This document shows, piece after piece, positions 51,456 through 59,211 of a DNA stretch of 64,000 nt (the stretch's first letter is position 1; the number at the start of each line of letters is the position of its first letter). The notes beneath the pieces were generated by a model, which was given only the letters and a program-made list of their open reading frames with translations, was not told where the DNA came from and did not search any database. Both the position numbers and the translations under genes were made by a program. The stretch lies in the NCBI GenBank assembly GCA_964538505.1, contig CAZIDY010000014.1, forward strand, positions 1 to 64,000. Direction: 5' to 3'. Source of the DNA: Zeimonas sp964538505 (lineage in GTDB: Bacteria; Pseudomonadota; Gammaproteobacteria; Burkholderiales; Burkholderiaceae_E).

Positions 51456-52147
51456 CCCTGTCGCCGGACGAGATCGTCTACTTCAGCATCGGTCCGCTGA
51501 ACATCAGCGCCACGCTCGTCTACACGTGGATCGTCATGGCTGTGCTGGTCGGCCTGTCGCTGATCATGCGCGCCAACCTTCGCGCAGAGCCGCCGATCGG
51601 CCGCATGCAGCTCGCGATCGAGGCGATCATCGTGTTCGTGCTCGAACAGATCCGCGAGGTCGCGCGACAGGAGCCGCGACCTTACCTGCCCTTCGTCGCG
51701 ACGCTCTTCCTCTTCATCCTTGCCTGCAACATGCTCACGATCGTGCCGGGCTTCCATCCACCGACCGGTTCGCTGACGACGACGGCGGCGCTGGCGCTGG
51801 CGGTGTTCCTCGCCGTGCCGGCCTTCGGCATCCGGCAGGTCGGCCTGCGCCGCTATCTGCGCACCTACGTGGAGCCCGTGCCGCTGATGCTGCCCTTCAC
51901 CGTGCTGGGCGAGGTCACGCGGACGCTGGCGCTCGCCGTGCGCCTGTTCGGCAACGTGATGAGCAGCTCGATGATGGTCGCGATCCTGCTCGTCGTCGCG
52001 CCGCTGGTGTTCCCCGTCCTCATGCAGGTGCTGGGATTACTGATGGGCGTGCTGCAGGCGTATATCTTCGCCGTTCTGGCGCTCGTCTACATCGCCGCCG
52101 GGATGTCCGAGTCCGGCAAGCGCCTGTCTACAGGAGAATCCGTGTGA
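51452..52147 (+). CDS. atpB: N-type ATPase a subunit
   Basis: A 231-residue a subunit, shorter than housekeeping forms. The essential Arg lies in TLALAVRLFGNVMSSSMM, and the C-terminal helices (GVLQAYIFAVLALVYIA) are conserved. It forms the stator ion channels against the c-ring. Overlaps both neighbours. Confidence 0.92.
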   Translation: MTLSPDEIVYFSIGPLNISATLVYTWIVMAVLVGLSLIMRANLRAEPPIGRMQLAIEAIIVFVLEQIREVARQEPRPYLPFVATLFLFILACNMLTIVPGFHPPTGSLTTTAALALAVFLAVPAFGIRQVGLRRYLRTYVEPVPLMLPFTVLGEVTRTLALAVRLFGNVMSSSMMVAILLVVAPLVFPVLMQVLGLLMGVLQAYIFAVLALVYIAAGMSESGKRLSTGESV

Positions 52148-52407
52148 CCGACATGTCTCTCATCGCCGTCGTCTCGGTGCTCACCGCCGGGCTCACCGTC
52201 GCGATCGGCGCCGGCCTGGCCGCGCTCGCCGAGGGGCGCGCGGTGGCCGAGGGGTTGAGGAGCATCGCGCAGCAGCCCGACGAGACCACTTCGATCACGC
52301 GCGCGCTGTTCGTCGGCCTGGCGATGATCGAGACGAGCGGCATCTACTGCTTCGTGATCTCCCTGATCCTGATCTTCGCCAATCCGTTCTGGAACGCCGC
52401 CGGGTAG
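52144..52407 (+). CDS. atpE: N-type ATPase c subunit
   Basis: An 87-residue two-helix rotor protein. AGGAG (52132-52136) favours the GTG at 52144 over an ATG 9 bases later. Numbered from that ATG, the essential carboxylate is Glu60 in MIETSGIY, with Thr61, Ser62 and Tyr65 as in Na+-type c subunits; Glu27 in helix 1 sits where Na+ rings have Gln. Two carboxylates occur in N-type rings, so coupling to Na+ or H+ cannot be settled from sequence. Confidence 0.92.
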   Translation: MTDMSLIAVVSVLTAGLTVAIGAGLAALAEGRAVAEGLRSIAQQPDETTSITRALFVGLAMIETSGIYCFVISLILIFANPFWNAAG

Positions 52408-52448
52408 CACGGCGTGCGACGGCCACAGGTTCCCGGAGCGCGCAGCGA

Positions 52449-53243
52449 ATGACGATCGACGGGTTCACGCTCGTTGCGCAGCTCGTGAACTTCGCGCTGC
52501 TGCTGCTGTTGCTGCGCATCTTCCTGTACCGCCCGATTCTCGACCTGATGGCCGAGCGCGAGCGGCGAACGGCCGCGCCACTGAACGAGGCGCGGCGCCT
52601 GGCCGCCGAGGCGGCCGCCGAGCGCGACGCGCTGCAGCAGGAAAGGGAAGCTTTCGAGCGCGAGCGTGTCGAGCGTCGCGAGACGGCGATGCGCGAAATC
52701 GAGGAACAGCGCGGGCAGCAGCTTGCGCTGCTGGAGCACGAGACGGCCGCTTTGCGCGCTGCCGCCGCGCAGGCCGTCGAACGCGATGTCCGCCGGGTCG
52801 GCGACGAGCTGATGACACGACTTTCGGGTCTCGTCGTCGAAGAGGTCGAGCGCACCGTTGCTTCGCTCGCGGGGGTGGAGCTCGACCCGCCGGCCTGGGC
52901 GCGCTTCGAGGAGCGCCTGCGTGCGCTGCCAGCCGGGCAGCGAGACAGACTTGCGGAAGCGGCGCGCGGCGGCGTGCGGATCGTCACGCCTCGTCCGCTC
53001 GATGCAGCGACCGTCGACGCAGCGCGTTCGGTGCTGCGCGAGCTGCTCGGTGCCGAGCAGGTGAGCTTTGCTACCGATCCCGGGCTGCTGCTCGGGGCGG
53101 CGCTGGAGGCGGGCGGGCTGCGCGTCGACGGCAGCGCCGCCGCCCGCCTCGAAGCGCTCGAGCGTTCCTTCGCCGCTGCGCTCGACGCTGCAGCCGAGAT
53201 CGCACCGTCGGCCGGCGCCCCCGCACTGGCAGAGGAGCCGTGA
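52449..53243 (+). CDS. atpF: N-type ATPase b subunit with delta-like C-terminal part
   Basis: A 264-residue protein: one N-terminal membrane helix (residues 8-28), a long charged coiled coil (30-130) and a C-terminal domain (about 135-250) resembling the delta subunit. Since no separate delta gene is present, the fusion supplies it, as in other N-ATPases. The stop overlaps the GTG of atpA. Confidence 0.9.
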   Translation: MTIDGFTLVAQLVNFALLLLLLRIFLYRPILDLMAERERRTAAPLNEARRLAAEAAAERDALQQEREAFERERVERRETAMREIEEQRGQQLALLEHETAALRAAAAQAVERDVRRVGDELMTRLSGLVVEEVERTVASLAGVELDPPAWARFEERLRALPAGQRDRLAEAARGGVRIVTPRPLDAATVDAARSVLRELLGAEQVSFATDPGLLLGAALEAGGLRVDGSAAARLEALERSFAAALDAAAEIAPSAGAPALAEEP

Positions 53244-54811
53244 CCGATCGGGACAATCGCAGCGACGACGCCGTCGCCGCCGCGCTGTTGACGGGCCTCG
53301 ACGCACTCGACAGCGCGCGCCGCGACGTGTCGACCGAGCTCGTGCTCGACGAAGTCGGGCAGGTGACGGCCGTCGCACGCGGGGTGGCGACGGTCACCGG
53401 CCTGCCGGGGGCCGTTGCCGACGAGACCGTCGTGCTCGGCCGCGATGCAATCGGCCTCGTCACCGACCTGCGCGAGAAGTCGCTCGGTGTCGTGCTGCTC
53501 GCCGGTTCGCGTCACGTGCACGCCGGCGCGGCAGTAAGGCGCACCGGGCGGGTGCTCGAGGTACCGGTCGGCGACGCGCTCCTGGGTCGTGCGATCGACC
53601 CGCTCGGCAGGCCGCTCGACGGCGCCGGCCCGATCGACAGTCGCAGGCGATTGCCGGTGGAGCGGCCGGCGACGCCGATCATCGGCCGCGCTCCGGTGAG
53701 CGAACCGCTGCAGACCGGCGTGAAGGTCGTCGATGCGCTCTTTCCGATCGGCCGCGGCCAGCGCGAGCTGATCGTCGGCGATCGGCAGACGGGCAAGACC
53801 TCGATTGCACTCAGCGCGATCCTCGCGCAGCGCGACACCGAAGTGCTGTGCGTCTACTGCAGCGTCGGCCGGCGCGGCGCCGAGGTGGCGCGCACGGTCG
53901 CCACGCTCCGGGAAAGCGGCGCGCTCGACTACACCACCGTGGTCATCGCTCCCTCGGAGTCGGAACCGGGCCTGCGCCAGATCGCGCCCTTTGCGGCAAT
54001 GAGCGTCGCCGAGGCGTGGATGGAGGCGGGCCGGCACGTGCTGGTGATTCTCGACGACCTCGTGCAGCATGCGCGGGCGCACCGCGAAGTCTCGCTGCTG
54101 CTGCGCAGGCCGCCCGGTCGCGAGGCCTTTCCCGGCGACATCTTCTACCTGCACTCGCGCCTGCTCGAGCGCGCGACGCAGCTGACCGCCGCGCGCGGTG
54201 GAGGCTCGCTCACCGCGCTTCCGATCGTCGAGACGCAGGAGCGCGACCTCGCTGCCTATGTGCCGACCAACCTGATCTCGATCACCGACGGCCAGATCGT
54301 GCTGTCGCCCGAGCTGTTCCAGCTCGGCCAGCTGCCGGCGGTCGACGTCGGGCTGTCGGTGTCGCGGGTCGGCGGAAAGGCGCAGCGTTCGGCCTATCGC
54401 GCGGTAGCCGGCGGCCTTCGGCTGTCCTACGCGCAGTTCCAGGAGCTGGAGAGTTTCGCGCGCCTCGGCGCCGAGCTCGACGAGAGCACGCAGGACACGC
54501 TGACACGGGGTCGGCGCGTGCGCGAGGTGCTCAAGCAGGGGCCGCTCGAGCCGATCCCGGTCGCCGAGCAGATCGCGACATTGCTTGCCGCCGACGCCGG
54601 CGTGCTCGACGCGATCCCGGCTGCGCGCGTCGGCGAGATCGAGCTCGCGCTGCGGCGCGAGGTGCGCGTTGCGCTGCCGCAGGTCTGCGAGCGCGTCGAG
54701 AGCGGCGAGCCGCTGGTCGACGACGACCGCGAAGCGTTGCTCGCGATGGTGCGGAGCATCGTCGTGCGCGCCGGCTTCGATTCGCCGCCGGGTGCCGGGG
54801 CCGGGATATGA
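53240..54811 (+). CDS. atpA: N-type ATPase alpha subunit
   Basis: A 523-residue alpha subunit with the P-loop GDRQTGKTS, the VYCSVGRRGAEVA segment and SLTALPIVETQ. It forms the non-catalytic sites of the F1 head. An N-terminal extension of about 20 residues before the beta barrel is Asp/Ala-rich. Coupled by 4-base overlaps to atpF and atpG. Confidence 0.93.
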   Translation: MTDRDNRSDDAVAAALLTGLDALDSARRDVSTELVLDEVGQVTAVARGVATVTGLPGAVADETVVLGRDAIGLVTDLREKSLGVVLLAGSRHVHAGAAVRRTGRVLEVPVGDALLGRAIDPLGRPLDGAGPIDSRRRLPVERPATPIIGRAPVSEPLQTGVKVVDALFPIGRGQRELIVGDRQTGKTSIALSAILAQRDTEVLCVYCSVGRRGAEVARTVATLRESGALDYTTVVIAPSESEPGLRQIAPFAAMSVAEAWMEAGRHVLVILDDLVQHARAHREVSLLLRRPPGREAFPGDIFYLHSRLLERATQLTAARGGGSLTALPIVETQERDLAAYVPTNLISITDGQIVLSPELFQLGQLPAVDVGLSVSRVGGKAQRSAYRAVAGGLRLSYAQFQELESFARLGAELDESTQDTLTRGRRVREVLKQGPLEPIPVAEQIATLLAADAGVLDAIPAARVGEIELALRREVRVALPQVCERVESGEPLVDDDREALLAMVRSIVVRAGFDSPPGAGAGI

Positions 54812-55794
54812 CTTCGCGCGGCGCGGTGCAGCGCAGGCTGGAGACCGCCGCCGGCCTGGGCAAGCTCGTGACGACGATGAAGGGGCTCGCATCGGTTCGC
54901 GTGCACCAGTACCGCCGGACGATGCGCGCGCTCGACGCGTCGACGGTCACGCTCGATCTCGCCGCGCGCGCACTGCTGTATCTGCATCCGGAGCTTGCGG
55001 AGTCGCAGCCCGCCGTCGAATCGAACTCGATCGTCGTCGTGTTCGGCTCCGACCGTGGACTTTGCGGTGCCTTCAACGATCGGATGGCGCGCTTCGCCGC
55101 ACAGGACATTGCCGAGCTCGCCGAAGTCGCAGATGCGGCCAGGGCTGCGCCGGCGCGCGTCGTCGCCGTCGGCCGGCGCCTGGCCCGGCGGTTGCGCCGG
55201 GCAGGCCGTTCGCCCGACGCGCTGCTGTCGACACCGAGCAGTCTCGATGCGGTGGATGTTGCGGTTGCCGAGCTGCTCGGCTTCGTCGACGCGCATCGGC
55301 GTCCCGACTACGAGAGCCGGCTGCGTCTCGTCTACGCGCGTCCGCTCGGCTCGACGCGTTTCGAGCCGCGCATCGAGCAGGTGCTGCCGGTGGATTCGGG
55401 CTGGATCCAGCGCCTGGCGGGCCTGCCGTGGGAGACGCGCAAGCTGCCGATGGAACTCTCCGATCCGCGCGAGCTGTTGCGTGGATTGATCCGGCAGCGC
55501 ATGGCACTCGCGATCGTCAAGGCTTTCGGATCGTCGCTCGCCGCCGAGAACGCGGCGCGCCTCGCCGCAATGGAGGCGGCTTCGCACAACGTCGACGAAC
55601 GCCTCGCGCGACTGCGCGCGCGCCACCAGGCGGCGCGACAGGCGGCGATCACCGCCGAGCTGCTCGACATCCAGAGCGCCGCCGCCGCGCTGGACGAGGC
55701 CGACGATGCGCCGGAGGACGACGACGCGCTGATGTACGGCGCGCGGGGCGACGATCCGCTGCAGGATCCGGACATCGCGCGAGTGCGAGGCTGA
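54808..55794 (+). CDS. atpG: N-type ATPase gamma subunit
   Basis: A 328-residue gamma subunit. The N-terminal coiled-coil helix (RRLETAAGLGKLVTTMKGLA), the SDRGLCGAFND segment and the C-terminal helix with AAMEAASHNVDERL are conserved. An acidic tail (residues 295-328) extends beyond the usual end. It closes the operon and converges on metF with a 64-base gap. Confidence 0.92.
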   Translation: MTSRGAVQRRLETAAGLGKLVTTMKGLASVRVHQYRRTMRALDASTVTLDLAARALLYLHPELAESQPAVESNSIVVVFGSDRGLCGAFNDRMARFAAQDIAELAEVADAARAAPARVVAVGRRLARRLRRAGRSPDALLSTPSSLDAVDVAVAELLGFVDAHRRPDYESRLRLVYARPLGSTRFEPRIEQVLPVDSGWIQRLAGLPWETRKLPMELSDPRELLRGLIRQRMALAIVKAFGSSLAAENAARLAAMEAASHNVDERLARLRARHQAARQAAITAELLDIQSAAAALDEADDAPEDDDALMYGARGDDPLQDPDIARVRG

Positions 55795-55858
55795 CGCTTG
55801 CGGCCGCGACACGGACGCTTGCCGACGTGCGGCGCTGCCCGGGCGCGCTCGGCGTGCT

Positions 55859-56737
55859 TCAGCTCCGCAGCGTCTCCACCCCGAGCGCGTCGAGAATCGC
55901 GGCCGTCGGCGCGGCCTGGTTCAGCGTGTAGAAGTGCAGTCCCGGCGCGCCCTCGTCGAGCAGGCGCCGGCACATCGACGTGACGACCTCGGCGCCGAAG
56001 GAACGAATCGCCTCGACGTCGTCGCCGCAGGCTGCCAGCTCCAGGCGGATCCAGCGCGGGATCTCCGCGCCGCACGAATCGGAGAAACGGGCGAGCTGCG
56101 AGTAGTTCGAGATCGGCATGATGCCGGGAACGATCGGTGCATCGATGCCCAGGCGTACCGCCGAATCGCGGAAGCGCAGGTATGCGTCGGCGTTGAAGAA
56201 ATACTGCGTGATCGCCGAGTCTGCTCCGGCGCGCATCTTCGCGACGAAGGCCTGCAGGTCGTCGCGCGGCGAGGCTGCCTGCGGATGCGTTTCCGGGTAC
56301 GCGGCCACCTCGATGTGAAAGCGGTCTCCAGTTTCCGCGCGTACGAACGAGACCAGGTCGCTCGCATAGCGGAAGTCGCCGCCGCCGCGCATCCCCGACG
56401 GCAGGTCGCCGCGCAGCAGCACGAGCCGGCGGATGCCGTGCTCGTGATACAGCGCGAGCAGCTCGCGTACCGATTCGCGCGATGCGCCGATGCACGACAG
56501 ATGCGGCGCGACGGGGCGTCCTTCGGCGACGATCTCGAGCACGGTGGCGAGCGTCTTCTCGCGCGTGCTGCCGCCCGCACCGTAGGTGACGCTGTAGAAG
56601 GCAGGCTCGTAGCGCGCGAGCGCATCACGGGCGACGCGCAGCTTCTCGACGCCGGGCGGCGTGTTGGGCGGGAAGAACTCGAAGCTGATCGTGCGCTGTG
56701 TGCGTGCCTGCGTTTCGGGTGTGCTCGTTTGCTTCAT
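55859..56737 (-). CDS. metF: Methylenetetrahydrofolate reductase
   Basis: A 292-residue flavoprotein with SFEFFPPNTPPG near residue 18, the NADH/folate residues in PHLSCIGASRE and the FAD segment VLLRGDLP. It makes 5-methyl-THF for methionine synthesis. Several ATG codons are close together; 56737 was chosen, with GAAGAG six bases upstream. It follows tlyA and ahcY in one direction with gaps of 10 and 7 bases, so the SAH riboswitch may control all three. Confidence 0.93.
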   Translation of the reverse strand: MKQTSTPETQARTQRTISFEFFPPNTPPGVEKLRVARDALARYEPAFYSVTYGAGGSTREKTLATVLEIVAEGRPVAPHLSCIGASRESVRELLALYHEHGIRRLVLLRGDLPSGMRGGGDFRYASDLVSFVRAETGDRFHIEVAAYPETHPQAASPRDDLQAFVAKMRAGADSAITQYFFNADAYLRFRDSAVRLGIDAPIVPGIMPISNYSQLARFSDSCGAEIPRWIRLELAACGDDVEAIRSFGAEVVTSMCRRLLDEGAPGLHFYTLNQAAPTAAILDALGVETLRS

Positions 56738-56747
56738 CTGCATCTCT

Positions 56748-57512
56748 TCATCTGCGTGCATCCAGGAAGAATTCCCGGTTGCCGTCGCCGCCGACGATCG
56801 GGCTGTCGAACCAGTCCTGAGGGGTCCATCCGGCGTCGCGTGCCGATGCCTCGATGCGCCGGCGCAGCTCGTCGTAGCGCCCCGCATCGCGCACGATGCC
56901 TCGCCGGTCGACGGCGCCCGGGCCGAGCTCGAACTGCGGCTTGACCAGCGCGAGCAGACGACCGCCGGCGCGCGCGAGCGCGTGGGCAGGCGCGAAGGCA
57001 TGTGCCACGGAGATGAACGAGAGGTCCGCCACGATCGCGTCGAAGCCATCGCGCGGAAACGCATCGCCGAGCGTCGCGGCATCGAGCGTGCGCACGTGCA
57101 CGCCCTCGAAGGCGCGCACACGCGGGTCGTTGCGCAGCGATTCGTGCAGCTGGCCGTGGCCGACGTCGACTCCGACCACGTGCGCGGCACCGGCACGCAG
57201 CAGGCAGTCGGTGAAGCCGCCGGTGCTCTGGCCGAGGTCGAGGACGACGAGGCCGTGCACGTCGAGTCCGCTGCGCACGAGAGCGCCTTCGAGCTTCAGC
57301 CCGCCGCGCGACACGTAGCGCAGCTCGGCGTCATCGTCGATGCGCAGCTCGCAGTCGTCGGGCAGCTCGTCGCCTGCCTTGCGCGGCGCGACCCAGCCGT
57401 GCGGCGTGAGCCAGCGTACTGCGCCGCTCGCGATCAGCCGCTGGGCGGCCGAGCGCGAGGGCGCCAGGCCGCGTGCGACGAGGAGCAGGTCGGAGCGGGC
57501 CACCAGCGCCAA
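56748..57512 (-). CDS. tlyA: TlyA-family rRNA methyltransferase / hemolysin A family
   Basis: A 254-residue protein with an N-terminal S4 RNA-binding domain (residues 5-65) and an FtsJ-type methyltransferase domain with the SAM loop VLDLGQSTGGFTDCLL and ALVKPQFELG. TlyA methylates ribose in rRNA in some bacteria. It stands between ahcY and metF, all methyl-cycle genes. Confidence 0.9.
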   Translation of the reverse strand: MALVARSDLLLVARGLAPSRSAAQRLIASGAVRWLTPHGWVAPRKAGDELPDDCELRIDDDAELRYVSRGGLKLEGALVRSGLDVHGLVVLDLGQSTGGFTDCLLRAGAAHVVGVDVGHGQLHESLRNDPRVRAFEGVHVRTLDAATLGDAFPRDGFDAIVADLSFISVAHAFAPAHALARAGGRLLALVKPQFELGPGAVDRRGIVRDAGRYDELRRRIEASARDAGWTPQDWFDSPIVGGDGNREFFLDARR

Positions 57513-57519
57513 CGGCCCG

Positions 57520-58941
57520 TCAGTACCGATAGCTGTCGCTCTTGTACGGACCCTCGACCGGCACGCCGATGTATGCCGCCTGTTGCGGCGTGAGCTCGGT
57601 GAGCGTCGAGCCGAGCTTCTTCAGCTGCAGCCGTGCGACCTTCTCGTCGAGGTGCTTCGGCAGCACGTAGACCTTGCCTTCCTCGTAGCGCTCGGGGTGC
57701 GAGAACAGCTCGATCTGCGCGATCGTCTGGTTCGCGAACGACGAGCTCATCACGTACGACGGGTGGCCGGTGCCGCAGCCGAGGTTCACCAGCCGCCCCT
57801 CGGCGAGCAGGATGATGCGCTTGCCGTCGGGGAAGATCACGTGGTCGACCTGCGGCTTGATGTTCTCCCAGCGGCACTCCTTCAGCGAGGCGATGTCGAT
57901 CTCGTTGTCGAAGTGGCCGATATTGCAGACGATCGCCTGGTCCTTCATCGCCTGCATGTGCTCGCGCCGGATGACGTCGCGGTTGCCGGTCGCGGTGACG
58001 AAGATGTCGGCCTTGTCGGCGGCGTATTCCATCGTGACGACGCGATAGCCTTCCATCGCGGCCTGCAATGCGCAGATCGGATCGATCTCGGTGATCCATA
58101 CCTGCGCGGAGAGTGCGCGCAGCGCCTGCGCCGAGCCCTTGCCGACATCGCCGTAGCCGGCGACGACGGCGACCTTGCCGGCGATCATCACGTCGGTCGC
58201 GCGCTTGATTCCGTCGACCAGCGACTCGCGGCAGCCGTAGAGGTTGTCGAACTTGCTCTTCGTGACCGAGTCGTTGACGTTGATCGCGCGGAACGCAAGC
58301 TCGCCGCGTGCCGACATCTGGTAGAGCCGGTGCACGCCGGTGGTCGTCTCCTCGGTGACGCCGACGATCGACGCGCGCTGGCGCTCGTACCACTGCGGGT
58401 CTTTCTCGAGCTGGCGGCGGATCGCGGCGAACAGCGACTTCTCCTCCTCGCTCGTCGGGTTCGCAAGCACCGACGGATCCTTCGCCGCCTGCGCGCCGAG
58501 GTGGATCAGCAGCGTCGCGTCGCCGCCGTCGTCGAGGATCATGTTCGAGGTGCCGTTGCCGGGCCAGTCGAAGATCCGGTGCGTGTAGTCCCAGTAGTCG
58601 TCGAGCGACTCGCCCTTCACTGCGAACACCGGGATGCCGGCGGCGGCGATCGCGGCCGCGGCGTGGTCCTGCGTGGAGAAGATGTTGCACGAGGCCCAGC
58701 GCACCTGCGCGCCGAGCGCGGTGAGCGTCTCGATCAGCACGGCGGTCTGGATCGTCATGTGCAGCGAGCCCGAGATGCGCGCGCCCTTCAGCGGCTGCGC
58801 GGCCGCGTACTCGTCGCGGATCGCCATCAGGCCGGGCATCTCCGTCTCGGCGATGCGGATCTCCTTGCGGCCCCAGTCGGCCAGCGTGGGATCGGCGATG
58901 CGGAAATCGGCGAAGGCTTCGGGTTTCGGTACGGCGGACAT
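57520..58941 (-). CDS. ahcY: S-adenosylhomocysteine hydrolase
   Basis: A 473-residue enzyme that splits SAH into adenosine and homocysteine. Motifs include HMTIQTAVLIETL near residue 60, the NAD loop GYGDVGKGSAQ and ATGNRDVIRREHM. The length includes the bacterial insertion. The ATG at 58941 follows GAGGAG; a longer frame adds five residues. A SAH riboswitch lies upstream. Confidence 0.96.
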   Translation of the reverse strand: MSAVPKPEAFADFRIADPTLADWGRKEIRIAETEMPGLMAIRDEYAAAQPLKGARISGSLHMTIQTAVLIETLTALGAQVRWASCNIFSTQDHAAAAIAAAGIPVFAVKGESLDDYWDYTHRIFDWPGNGTSNMILDDGGDATLLIHLGAQAAKDPSVLANPTSEEEKSLFAAIRRQLEKDPQWYERQRASIVGVTEETTTGVHRLYQMSARGELAFRAINVNDSVTKSKFDNLYGCRESLVDGIKRATDVMIAGKVAVVAGYGDVGKGSAQALRALSAQVWITEIDPICALQAAMEGYRVVTMEYAADKADIFVTATGNRDVIRREHMQAMKDQAIVCNIGHFDNEIDIASLKECRWENIKPQVDHVIFPDGKRIILLAEGRLVNLGCGTGHPSYVMSSSFANQTIAQIELFSHPERYEEGKVYVLPKHLDEKVARLQLKKLGSTLTELTPQQAAYIGVPVEGPYKSDSYRY

Positions 58942-59046
58942 CGTCACTCCTCGCATGCGAAAAGGGTGCCGACGCGACAGAACGGGGAGGGGCTCGCGGA
59001 AGAACGCGACGCTGGCGCCCGTCTGCCGTGACGGATCACGGTTCGA

Positions 59047-59115
59047 CGAGCGCCGTTGAAGCGGTTCCCGAGCCTGGCGGCCTTCGCAGGGCAGGCCGTT
59101 GCAGCGCTCCTCGGG
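59047..59115 (-). promoter_or_regulatory. SAH riboswitch
   Basis: Read on the minus strand, the element shows the SAH riboswitch pattern: stem P1 pairs 59110-59115 with 59067-59072; the conserved GAGCGCTGCAACGG follows P1; the segment 59104-59109 pairs with 59048-59053 to give the pseudoknot; an internal CGGCC/GGCCG stem forms P2. Such riboswitches turn on SAH-recycling genes when SAH accumulates. About 105 bases separate it from the ahcY start. Confidence 0.9.
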
Positions 59116-59124
59116 TAACCGACA

Positions 59125-59130
59125 ATTATA
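59125..59130 (-). promoter_or_regulatory. ahcY promoter, -10 element
   Basis: A perfect TATAAT on the minus strand places transcription start near 59117, just upstream of the riboswitch. The -35 region (about 59147-59153) is weak. Confidence 0.65.
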
Positions 59131-59153
59131 GCGAGCGCAGGAATCGGGGTTAT

Positions 59154-59209
59154 GAAATCGGGGTCAGACCACGGTTACGCGTACGTAACCGTGGTCTGAC
59201 CCCGATTTC
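59154..59209. repeat. 26-bp perfect palindrome, REP-like extragenic element
   Basis: Segments 59154-59179 and 59184-59209 are exact inverted repeats of 26 bases around a 4-base loop. Each arm contains GGGGTCAGACCACGG. A partial copy (AATCGGGG) occurs just left at 59142-59149. It lies 2 bases after the stop of the HD-GYP gene and upstream of the ahcY promoter. It could act as terminator and belongs by appearance to repetitive extragenic palindromes. Confidence 0.85.
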
Positions 59210-59211
59210 TT

